From assembly GCF_021354595.1 (NCBI RefSeq), contig NZ_JADWYJ010000003.1, forward strand, positions 186,001-250,000: a DNA stretch of 64,000 bases. Direction: 5' to 3'. Of this stretch, positions 40,309 to 48,532 are shown one piece after another (position 1 is the stretch's first letter; each line of letters starts with the position of its first letter). Below the pieces are notes generated by a model, which saw nothing but the letters and a program-made list of their open reading frames with translations, searched no databases and was not told where the DNA came from. Source of the stretch: Maribellus sp. CM-23. GTDB lineage: Bacteria > Bacteroidota > Bacteroidia > Bacteroidales > Prolixibacteraceae. Both the position numbers and the translations under genes were made by a program.

Positions 40309-41817
40309 TTAGCTTCGAGGCATTTCGGGTAAGGACCATCCATCGCGGTAAGTGTGCTTTATCCATTCTTCAGCTAAGTCTTTTGCATTAAAATCGACAA
40401 ACTGGCGATTAAAGCGTGGATCTCCGTCAATTACTTCAAATTTATCGACAGAAACGATTTTTATTTTGTCAGAATCGGAGATGTTGGTAAAACGCATGTT
40501 TTCTCCGTCCCAATGAAGAGTTCGTTTCAAATCTTGTAATCTCACAGCCAGTACGCCCATTACTACCATTTCATTGAATGGCCCTGCATAAGCAAAATTT
40601 GCACTTGCTTCTTTTCTGCTACCAGCGGGTTCTTTGCAGGCTCTAATCCAGTCGCGCTCATGGGCACCTTTCCATGGACCTTCATCAGCTCCTGGAATAC
40701 GAGGAATAACAGGATCGGGTTCTTTGAAGTTGTCCATTTGGGAATATGGAAGTAAGGTTGGTTTCATTCCGTAATAACTGGTCATTATTTTTCCTTTGGT
40801 TCCCACAAAAAGGAGTCCTCCTCCAATGTCTTTACCCAACATTTCTCCATCGAGCAATTCCAGTGGGCGGCGGGGGAGCAGGCCACCATCGTACCAGGTT
40901 ACTTTTACTTCGGGCATGCCTACATAGGGCATATTTGTACGAGCCGGGAATGTGTACTCAACAATCTCAGCATGTGGAGCACTTTCTGTGTTAATGAGTG
41001 TAGACGAAGCTTCTACTTTGGTTGGGTATTTCAACTTGAGTGCCCAGAACACGGGATCAAGAACATGGCAAGCCATATCACCCAATGCGCCGGTTCCAAA
41101 ATCCCACCAGCCTCGCCAGTTCCATGGAGTATAAGCTGAATGATAGGGGCGGTACGCTGCCGGCCCCAGAAAGAGATCCCAATCCAGTGTTTTGGGAACT
41201 TTCATTTTTTCAGTTGGTCGTTGCAGCCCCTGTGGCCATACAGGGCGGTCGGTCCAGGCATGTACCTGTGTTACTTCACCAATGGCTCCCGACCATATCC
41301 ATTCACATACGCGACGAATGTCGTTGCCCGAATTTCCCTGGTTCCCCATTTGTGTGGCAACGCCATATTTTTCAGCCAATCTGGTAAGTAAGCGTGATTC
41401 ATAAACCGAGTGAGTCAATGGTTTCTGTGTATAAACATGTTTACCCAAAGTAATGGCATGAGCTGTTACACCGGCATGAGTATGGTCAGGGGTAGCTACC
41501 ATTACCGCATCGATGGAATTCCCCATTTTGTCGAGCATTTCTCTCCAGTCTTTGAATTGCTGAGCTTTGGGATAATCGCTGAATGTTTTGGCTGCATAAT
41601 CCCAGTCGACATCGCAAAGAGCAACGATATTTTCACTGCTCATGTTGCGCAGATTGTTACGGCCCATACCTCCAACTCCAATTCCGGCAATATTTAACTT
41701 GTCGCTGGGAGCCACATGCCCAAATTGTTTACCCAGAACGCTGCCTGGAACGATTGAAAAACCGGCCCCGGCCAACGCAGAGACCTTTACAAATTTTCTT
41801 CTGTTGATATTTTTCAT
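40309..41817 (-). CDS. Tat-exported Gfo/Idh/MocA oxidoreductase (long form)
   Basis: A 502-residue NAD(P)-dependent sugar oxidoreductase with a twin-arginine signal (NRRKFVK, cleavage probably near residue 28). The Rossmann loop is GIGVGGMGRNN, and the conserved catalytic-type Lys is in YTQKPLTHS (QKP instead of the usual EKP). The C-terminal half carries DWDLFLGPA and WRGWWDFGTGALGDMACH, typical of long Bacteroidetes members. Tat export of a folded, cofactor-loaded enzyme is known for Zymomonas glucose-fructose oxidoreductase. It is the last gene of the seven-gene operon starting at 49918, 57 bases after the ceramidase-like gene. Confidence 0.92.
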   Translation of the reverse strand: MKNINRRKFVKVSALAGAGFSIVPGSVLGKQFGHVAPSDKLNIAGIGVGGMGRNNLRNMSSENIVALCDVDWDYAAKTFSDYPKAQQFKDWREMLDKMGNSIDAVMVATPDHTHAGVTAHAITLGKHVYTQKPLTHSVYESRLLTRLAEKYGVATQMGNQGNSGNDIRRVCEWIWSGAIGEVTQVHAWTDRPVWPQGLQRPTEKMKVPKTLDWDLFLGPAAYRPYHSAYTPWNWRGWWDFGTGALGDMACHVLDPVFWALKLKYPTKVEASSTLINTESAPHAEIVEYTFPARTNMPYVGMPEVKVTWYDGGLLPRRPLELLDGEMLGKDIGGGLLFVGTKGKIMTSYYGMKPTLLPYSQMDNFKEPDPVIPRIPGADEGPWKGAHERDWIRACKEPAGSRKEASANFAYAGPFNEMVVMGVLAVRLQDLKRTLHWDGENMRFTNISDSDKIKIVSVDKFEVIDGDPRFNRQFVDFNAKDLAEEWIKHTYRDGWSLPEMPRS

Positions 41818-41874
41818 GTTTTGTAGTTTTAAAAATGTATCAGGAAGAATCCAACGAATATTTGCAGTTCTTAC

Positions 41875-43308
41875 TTACTCCGAAACTTTAAGTAGTTTTC
41901 TTATTCCGTTTAAGAGAACATCTTCAACTTCGGGAGTCACCGAGCTTGTTTGGATCTCGTAACCTTCCTGCTGGTAAGCTTCCTTGGTACCAATATAGAG
42001 GGGGCCGTAATCGCCGTAGGCTGCCATTGCAACAAACAAGTCGGGTTTCATCTTTTTGGCAGCGAGCTGGTATTCAATAAACAGTTCGCCGGGCATAAAC
42101 AGGATGCGTCCTTTCCCCAAGCTTAAACAGCCCAGATCGATTTTATGCCCAGCCTGTGTTCGTTTGTACCAGGCCAGTTTGCCCATGTAATTGGGCAGGT
42201 AGTTAAACGGTAGATCTTTCTCATGCATTTTGGTTTCAATTTCGTCCAGAGTACTGGCAGGAGGAAGTGTAACCGGGTAGGCTTCCCAGTTCAGCTGATT
42301 GGGCGATATTTCCACCCGTTTGCTGTTTTCCCAGGCTCGCTTCATGCCATCAGCCAATCTTTGGGCCAGAATACCCCGGTTCTCTTTTGATCCGTCGTTG
42401 TATTTTCCGGCTGCAATGTTTCCGCCAGCCCCGTTGAAATGCACATGCATGGCATCCGGAACTTCCAACTGGCGCAAAAAACGAGCCGTGCCGGGAAAGT
42501 CGGGATTAGGTACCTGTGTGAGGTAATAACTTTGTGGATGCGTGGCGTAAAAACTTAAAACGGCTACCGGAGTTTCTCCGTCCCAGAAACCAATGACCGA
42601 AACCATGGGATCAATCAGCCCTTCGGGTTGGGCTCTCATCAGGGAATCTTTGCAGGATGAACCCCGCATGGCGAAAACTTTACCTTCTGGGGTAAGCATC
42701 CGTCGGTTGGAAGCCACTTTGTAAACGGGGGCTTCTCCAAAACTGATATGAGAAACGGCTCTGGCATGCAGCATTGATTCCTTTACTGATTGTGCCAGCT
42801 TCTGGATCAGCTCTCGGGCGAAACTCCCTTCGAAACACCCGGGATCTATATTTGCATCGCGGAGGATCTGCTCGGCACTGAAGTCGCAAATCGGGGCGTC
42901 GTGTTGGTGCAGAGTATGCACTGCCACTCTCTCAGGGGTGGTGCCTGCAGCATGGGCAAGTGCTTGTTTGAAAGCATCCTGACCACCGTTGGCAATCCCT
43001 ATCCAGTCGACAACACATAAAACGATCGGGTCATCACTTCCCCGGATTACCACGCCCCGTGCCCGGAGACTTAGATCCCACGAATTAATCATGGGACCGT
43101 AAGTCAGCAGACTGCCAACAGGAGGAGTTGCATCCACATCGAAAGCAGATACATATACAGATGACGCTCCTTCCTGAGCTGCCAGGCTTCCTGTTCCCGG
43201 GAAACATACAAGATGTCCCCCCAATAGGAACAGGAAGATAAAAAGTTTGCAAATGATTGCTTTCTTCCGAATGATGCTAAACAGATTTAAGCTGATCCCG
43301 GTTTTCAT
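41875..43308 (-). CDS. Neutral ceramidase-like amidase (divergent, copy 2)
   Basis: A 477-residue exported protein (signal in the first 45 residues, ending near LAAQ) related to neutral/alkaline non-lysosomal ceramidases (PF04734), zinc-dependent amidases. The HxH zinc motif is present in altered form as TLHQHDAP (His134, His136), with a second His in YATHPQ and the GELFIEY segment matching the C-terminal ligand region. The fatty-acid-contact sequences of ceramidases are not recognisable, so the amide substrate may be an N-acyl sugar or peptide. Its start overlaps the end of the aminotransferase gene by 32 bases, implying coupled translation. Confidence 0.8.
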   Translation of the reverse strand: MKTGISLNLFSIIRKKAIICKLFIFLFLLGGHLVCFPGTGSLAAQEGASSVYVSAFDVDATPPVGSLLTYGPMINSWDLSLRARGVVIRGSDDPIVLCVVDWIGIANGGQDAFKQALAHAAGTTPERVAVHTLHQHDAPICDFSAEQILRDANIDPGCFEGSFARELIQKLAQSVKESMLHARAVSHISFGEAPVYKVASNRRMLTPEGKVFAMRGSSCKDSLMRAQPEGLIDPMVSVIGFWDGETPVAVLSFYATHPQSYYLTQVPNPDFPGTARFLRQLEVPDAMHVHFNGAGGNIAAGKYNDGSKENRGILAQRLADGMKRAWENSKRVEISPNQLNWEAYPVTLPPASTLDEIETKMHEKDLPFNYLPNYMGKLAWYKRTQAGHKIDLGCLSLGKGRILFMPGELFIEYQLAAKKMKPDLFVAMAAYGDYGPLYIGTKEAYQQEGYEIQTSSVTPEVEDVLLNGIRKLLKVSE

Positions 43309-44632
43309 ATAATTTTGTCATTGCATTGATGATGTCATCCATGTCTTGCTGAGTACCCAACAGCGGACCTGAAGCCCACAACATAAGCATTTCTTCGTCG
43401 CAAATTAAGTCGCAAACAGGGCAAGCCATTTCTTCTTTGTATTGCTTCAGCCTATCTGCTCCGTACATGTACTTGTACTCTTTCCTGTTCATAATATTCT
43501 CAACCCAGGGTTCCTTGTGCAGACCGTTTGTAATATAAGGGCTGACATTAATTCCTTCCGCAGAAAGAGCCTTGAGGTATTTCTCACGCGGAATTCCATT
43601 GTATACTTCCTTGTTATAATTCATCGTGTACAGGTAGAACGATCCTTCTTCGGTTCCATCGTACAATTTCTGAGGGGTAACCCCGGGAATATCCTTGATT
43701 TTGGAAGACAGGTAATTCGCATTTTTGTTACGAAGAACATGTCTTTCAAGTGCTGTTGGCAGCTGGCCTAACAGGATGGCACCTTCAAACTCATTCATCC
43801 GGTATTTGGGACCGATGGTTTCCGTACGGCCTTGTTTCGAGGTTCCGTGGTTTTGAACCGTGTAACATTGTTCCAACAGTTCTTCATTGTTGCTAATAAT
43901 ACTACCTCCCTCTCCACAGGATACTACTTTCGAGGTTTGATGGCTAAAGCAGCCTACATCACCTATCGATCCAAGCATCTTGCCGCGGAATTTTGCGAAA
44001 TGAGCCTGACAGGCATCTTCGATCAAAAAGAGATTGTGTTTCTTGGCTATCTGAAGAAAGCGATCCAGGTCGGCGGGTTGTCCCATCATATGTACCGGTA
44101 TAATAGCCTTGGTATTTTTGGTAATACGTCGTTCTACATCATCAGGGTCCAGCTGGAATGAATAACGGTCGATGTCACCCAGGACAGGAAGTGCTCTGGC
44201 GGAAAGGATGGCCGAGATGGTTCCGGGATCGGTATAAGGGGAGGTGATTACCTCGTCGCCAGGGCCTAAGCCCAAAGCTTCGACTGACGTATGAAGGGCT
44301 TGTGTGCCCGAGCCTACTGCAATACAGCGCGGAACTCCCATCATCTTTGCATACTCCTTTTCGAAGGTAGCAACTGTTCCCGTTGCGGATTGGATGCGAC
44401 ACCAGATACCACTTTGGGTTGTTTTTTCAATTTCCTCCAATACTTTTTTGTCCACGTATGGCCAACCAGGCCAGGGTTTATTCGCGCGTACAGCTTCTCC
44501 TCCCAGAATAGCTAATTTATTGCTGGTACCGGAAGCTCCAAAAGCCTGCATTCCTCCCAGGGTTATAGTTCCCACTGCTCCGGCGGAAACTGTTCCAACA
44601 AAGCTCCTTCTCGTAACGTTTTTAGGTTTCAT
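43277..44632 (-). CDS. Tat-exported DegT/DnrJ aminotransferase (copy 2)
   Basis: A 451-residue PLP-dependent sugar aminotransferase of the DegT/DnrJ/EryC1/StrS family. The mature domain has the PLP-contact Asp206 (IEDACQAH) and Schiff-base Lys235 (SHQTSKVVSCGEGG), so it should be active. Uniquely for a normally cytosolic family, it starts with a Tat signal (TRRSFVG, followed by a hydrophobic stretch and a small-residue cleavage region near AFGAS). It would exchange a keto and amino group on a sugar or cyclitol. It overlaps the ceramidase-like gene and follows a Gfo/Idh gene by 73 bases. Confidence 0.9.
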   Translation of the reverse strand: MKPKNVTRRSFVGTVSAGAVGTITLGGMQAFGASGTSNKLAILGGEAVRANKPWPGWPYVDKKVLEEIEKTTQSGIWCRIQSATGTVATFEKEYAKMMGVPRCIAVGSGTQALHTSVEALGLGPGDEVITSPYTDPGTISAILSARALPVLGDIDRYSFQLDPDDVERRITKNTKAIIPVHMMGQPADLDRFLQIAKKHNLFLIEDACQAHFAKFRGKMLGSIGDVGCFSHQTSKVVSCGEGGSIISNNEELLEQCYTVQNHGTSKQGRTETIGPKYRMNEFEGAILLGQLPTALERHVLRNKNANYLSSKIKDIPGVTPQKLYDGTEEGSFYLYTMNYNKEVYNGIPREKYLKALSAEGINVSPYITNGLHKEPWVENIMNRKEYKYMYGADRLKQYKEEMACPVCDLICDEEMLMLWASGPLLGTQQDMDDIINAMTKLYENRDQLKSV

Positions 44633-44705
44633 TTTTGATTAATTTTGATAAGTTTATTGTTTTTATTAGTAAAGACAAGCGTGACTTTTTTATGAAAGAA
44701 AAGAG

Positions 44706-45746
44706 TTATGTCTGATACTTATATTTTTTGTTTTGCTTTCTTGCTTTCTCCATTATCAGGTCAACAGACACCGGTTTTCCTCCGTTTTTAACACTCACGT
44801 CTGCGGCCTCCATGAAAGCCAGAATCTCTAAAGTCTCCACAGGTTGAACCGGTACTTTCCCTGTATCGAAATATTTCACAATCTCTTTTAACAGCGGATT
44901 GTAGCCGTTATACGACCCAAGTGTTTTAATCGCTTTTTCTCCGAAGATACGACCTCCATATCCTGACTCTCCTTTTCTGATTCCTCTGAATGTCCCAATT
45001 CGTCCGTCTTGCCAGATTCCTGTTACCACATCCGCACCGGGAGTATAGGCCCGTGTAACTGTTTTGCAGCCTGTCCCCATGGCTGTGAATAGAGGCTCAA
45101 CCCCATGAATTCCGTACCAAAACAAATCGGGATGTGTTTTTTCCATCGGTGCCGGACTGTATGTTTCAGCACCAAGCACTTTCCCCACTGCCCCGTTTAG
45201 CACTTCATCCATTCCCTGGATGTAACGGAGAGAAGAAGATGAGAATACCGGAACGCCGTAATGGTTGGCAGCATCAAAAATTGTTATGGCATCAGCAAGA
45301 GAAGCAGTCATGGGTTTGTCGATAAACATACGTTTGCCCAATTTTAAAACAGGAATTGCTTGTTCCAAGTGTCGACGGCCATCATTGGTTTCAAGAAGGA
45401 CCACGTCAACCAAGTTCAGCAATTCATCGATCGAACGGGTTATGGTAATCCCCATTTCTCTCATTTGCTTTGTGTACCCTTCGATAGTATCAACACTCGA
45501 TTTTATATCAAGGCTACCTTGCGGATAGGCTGCAACAACTTTATATCCCAAAAAATCATTAGAGTTTTCAGCGGTATTCATTGCTTTTGTAAAGGCAATG
45601 CTGTGAGATGTATCAAGTCCGATAATACCAACTTTTTTCCCGGAAAGTTCTCCGGCGAAATAAGGCTTTGCCAGGGCTGCCGGGGCAAAGGCCACTCCCG
45701 CTCCGGCAATAGCGCTATTGATGATAAAATTTCTTCTGTTGGTCAT
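44706..45746 (-). CDS. Tat-exported Gfo/Idh/MocA oxidoreductase (short form)
   Basis: A 346-residue oxidoreductase with a Tat signal (NRRNFII, cleavage near ALAK). The Rossmann loop is unusual: VGIIGLDTSHSIAF replaces GxGxxG. The catalytic-type Lys lies in MFIDKPMTAS (DKP instead of EKP). The C-terminal part is the usual alpha/beta domain, ending with VSVDLIMEKARKQ. The altered loop could mean different or tighter cofactor binding, or loss of redox function. It lies 15 bases downstream of the propeller gene and before the second aminotransferase gene. Confidence 0.88.
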   Translation of the reverse strand: MTNRRNFIINSAIAGAGVAFAPAALAKPYFAGELSGKKVGIIGLDTSHSIAFTKAMNTAENSNDFLGYKVVAAYPQGSLDIKSSVDTIEGYTKQMREMGITITRSIDELLNLVDVVLLETNDGRRHLEQAIPVLKLGKRMFIDKPMTASLADAITIFDAANHYGVPVFSSSSLRYIQGMDEVLNGAVGKVLGAETYSPAPMEKTHPDLFWYGIHGVEPLFTAMGTGCKTVTRAYTPGADVVTGIWQDGRIGTFRGIRKGESGYGGRIFGEKAIKTLGSYNGYNPLLKEIVKYFDTGKVPVQPVETLEILAFMEAADVSVKNGGKPVSVDLIMEKARKQNKKYKYQT

Positions 45747-45761
45747 TTTATGTTGTTGTTG

Positions 45762-47138
45762 TTATTCAAAAGGATTGGGAATAACAACCAAGTCTTCGAT
45801 TTCTTTTCCCTCGTGCATGAAACGGGCCAGTGTATACACTTTGCCATCCTGTCCTACGGTGATGGAATTTACGTAGGTTGGGCGGTTTCCGTCTTCATAA
45901 AAGATGGGGCCGTGGTCGGTATAAGTGCTTGTTGGGATATGATAGGTAATAAGGTGGAGGTTTTCCAATCCCTTGGCTGCACCCATGGCAATCTCGTCGA
46001 CTCCTTTTACACGTTTGCCGTCGATGTAGATTGGTCCGCCGGTCAGGTAGTAGATGGTTTGCCCGTCGGGTCCTAGGTCGAAGCCCAGGTAACCATAGCT
46101 GAACTGGTCGAACATACCGCTCTTGCGCGATGGTTCAGAGGTGATACGATCTACAATCTCTATTTTGGGCACTTTGGGATCGAAGCGGAACAGGTATCCC
46201 GAGTTACCATGTACCCCGTAGGCTACATTTTCCTGCGGGTACCACACGATACGTCTCCAGTTGTATTGCATGCTGCCCGGACGGGTGGCATCGTACTTGC
46301 CAAAGTAATCCAGCTTCAGGTCGATGCCTTCCAGTTTCTTGATTTGCTGCTCACCCCCGGGGTTGTAGTAGAGGATGTCTCCTTCCGAAGTGGAAAAATA
46401 AACAGTTCCATCGCGCGGATCAACTACCATAGAACGGCACAATACACGGTAGTCTTCTCCTGGTTTGCCTGCTTCTCCGTTAGCCGAAAATTTACCCAGG
46501 TTTTTAAGTTGGTCCTTGGCCACATCGTAATGCAGGAAGTACCCGAAGGGCCAAGAAATGCCGTAAATATGACCACGCTCAGTGTCCATGGTCATGGTCA
46601 CGAAGGCTTCGCCATCGGGGGCTGTGGCCAGGTCTTCCCATTTGCCCGATGCCAGGTCGTACGAAAGTATGTGTCCTCCGGGGTAGAGTTTGTAACCTTC
46701 TGGCGGATCCTGTACCATCATCTCCATACCATCGATCATTTGGTAGTAACCGGCATGGGTAGATATGTACAATTTTCCCTTGCTTTCGTAAAAATTGCAA
46801 TGTGATTTTCCCTGCGAGATGGTTTTCAAACCGGCTTCACCACAAAGTTCGGTGATATCCCCCAGGTGGTCGATTTTATCAGTAGTTGGATCGTAAACGT
46901 AATACTGTCCGCCTGTATCGATTGATTGGGAAGAAAGGCAATAGTAAATACGTCCGTCACTGGCTGCGGTAATGGTGTTATATGTGTCGTGGGCCAGCGG
47001 GAATCCCGAGTAATAGTGTTTGGCTACCAGGGGTTTCTTTTCTCCCACTGTCGCTTTTTCGTTCTCTCTTTTTCCTGTTTCCGTGCATCCTGCTGCGAGT
47101 AGAACCAGCAGCATAGCCATCATAAATGTAGGTCTCAT
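45762..47138 (-). CDS. Beta-propeller lipoprotein of unknown function
   Basis: A 458-residue lipoprotein (Cys18 in LAAGC) made of repeated beta-blade segments, for example TITAASDGRIYYCLSSQS, DPRDGTVYFSTSEGDILYY and GQDGKVYTLARF. It resembles SMP-30/Kelch-like propeller proteins but no catalytic residues can be assigned. It sits between the first ceramidase-like gene (33 bases) and the short Gfo/Idh gene (15 bases), so it is part of the exported-enzyme operon; it may be a lactonase, a binding protein or a hydrolase. Confidence 0.78.
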   Translation of the reverse strand: MRPTFMMAMLLVLLAAGCTETGKRENEKATVGEKKPLVAKHYYSGFPLAHDTYNTITAASDGRIYYCLSSQSIDTGGQYYVYDPTTDKIDHLGDITELCGEAGLKTISQGKSHCNFYESKGKLYISTHAGYYQMIDGMEMMVQDPPEGYKLYPGGHILSYDLASGKWEDLATAPDGEAFVTMTMDTERGHIYGISWPFGYFLHYDVAKDQLKNLGKFSANGEAGKPGEDYRVLCRSMVVDPRDGTVYFSTSEGDILYYNPGGEQQIKKLEGIDLKLDYFGKYDATRPGSMQYNWRRIVWYPQENVAYGVHGNSGYLFRFDPKVPKIEIVDRITSEPSRKSGMFDQFSYGYLGFDLGPDGQTIYYLTGGPIYIDGKRVKGVDEIAMGAAKGLENLHLITYHIPTSTYTDHGPIFYEDGNRPTYVNSITVGQDGKVYTLARFMHEGKEIEDLVVIPNPFE

Positions 47139-47171
47139 AAATAAATCTTAGGTTATTAATAAATTATTTTA

Positions 47172-48530
47172 TCATCTTAACTGTTTTGCCAGCCTGATCA
47201 CTTCATCAGTGATCTGTTGCTCAATGCCGGTTTTCCACCGGGCAGGTAGACCGTAAACCATTTGCGATACTTCGCCTTCATAGCGTCCTTCTTTTAAAAC
47301 CTTCTCATCCGGGATATAGGCCATTACATCGTTGGAGTACCCCATCACAAACAGCTCATTGCCCAGTGCTTTTTTTAGCCCAACCGAGTAGTTGACCAGC
47401 AACTCACCTCCAAGTGCAACGATGGTTTGCTCGCCCAGCTTCCAAACCTGAACAGGGTAGGGGTATGATGTAGGAAAGGGAGTTCCTGAGTTTATCAACC
47501 CTAGCATATCTTCGGCCCATGCTTTCATGAATCCCTCGTTTTTATCTCTGAAAGCAAGCAGGTATTCCTTGGTTGGAGGAGTGTCGAATTCCAATTCTAT
47601 CTCGCTGTAAGCTGTTTGAATGCCGGGCCTGAGTAGATACATGTCTTCATGCAGCACGCGCTCTACTGCAGCAGCAAGTTCCTGTCCATACTGTTTGGCT
47701 AAGGGAACCGTGCGGCGGGGCATCGGATTCTGGTCGGCGCCGGCTCCCTGGAAAAACAGGGCAGTGGCTCCTTTGTACTTGTTTTCAATCTCAATCTGGG
47801 CAAAGCCAGGATAATCGCCTGACCACTGTTGCCCATTCAAAACGGTGGGATGACAGGCATAGCCAAAAGCAACAGCCTGAATCCGTCCTTTCATATTTTC
47901 AACTTTAAGCACCGGTACGGCATAATCGTTAGGGCCCTGCAGATCGCTCAATTGGGCAATCTGCGATTCATCGTTGTTCCTCCGGTTCACCTGAAAACGC
48001 ACAACACCGTTGCTGGCATAGACCCGTGCAGGCTTCACCGAGCGGGCTGCTTTTTCGCACAGGCTGTAAATTTGTTGTTCCAGCCATTGTGTATATTGAT
48101 CAATCTTTTCCTGCTGAACCTGATTCAGCAGATAAATCCCACTCAAAGAGTTGGCCAGCACAGGGCCTGAGTGAGTGTGCGAGCTGTTCAAAATGATCTG
48201 CGAACGGGACAGCCCCCATTGCTCTTCCAACCGATCCCTGATCTGGTCGGATAGGGTCTTGGGAAATCCCAACAAATCAGCGGTGACCAACAATACCTGC
48301 TGGCCTGCTGCATCTTCCAGAAACAAGGCTTTTGCCCACAGCTCGTGCAAAGTCCCTTCCGAGGGAGAGGTTCTGGATGCATAACCGGCCATCCACATAT
48401 CCTGATGCGGGGTAATTTTTACCTTGGCAACGCCGGCTTTCCAATCTGAACCTGCTTGTTGTCCAGCTACCGGATACAAAAAGGTGAGCAACAGAAGAGC
48501 GGTAAGCGTGAAAAAAATATTGATCTTCAT
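47172..48530 (-). CDS. Neutral ceramidase-like amidase (copy 1)
   Basis: A 452-residue exported protein (type I signal ending near VAGQ) of the neutral/alkaline ceramidase family. The canonical zinc motif SSHTHSGP is intact (His118, His120), as is the later YACHPTVL His and the ALGGELLVNYSV segment. It starts with the family's GVAKVKITP opening. Family members hydrolyse N-acyl amide bonds; typical ceramidases are longer because of an extra C-terminal domain, which is missing here. It begins 2 bases after the aminotransferase stop, so the pair is tightly coupled. Confidence 0.87.
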   Translation of the reverse strand: MKINIFFTLTALLLLTFLYPVAGQQAGSDWKAGVAKVKITPHQDMWMAGYASRTSPSEGTLHELWAKALFLEDAAGQQVLLVTADLLGFPKTLSDQIRDRLEEQWGLSRSQIILNSSHTHSGPVLANSLSGIYLLNQVQQEKIDQYTQWLEQQIYSLCEKAARSVKPARVYASNGVVRFQVNRRNNDESQIAQLSDLQGPNDYAVPVLKVENMKGRIQAVAFGYACHPTVLNGQQWSGDYPGFAQIEIENKYKGATALFFQGAGADQNPMPRRTVPLAKQYGQELAAAVERVLHEDMYLLRPGIQTAYSEIELEFDTPPTKEYLLAFRDKNEGFMKAWAEDMLGLINSGTPFPTSYPYPVQVWKLGEQTIVALGGELLVNYSVGLKKALGNELFVMGYSNDVMAYIPDEKVLKEGRYEGEVSQMVYGLPARWKTGIEQQITDEVIRLAKQLR

Positions 48531-48532
48531 GA

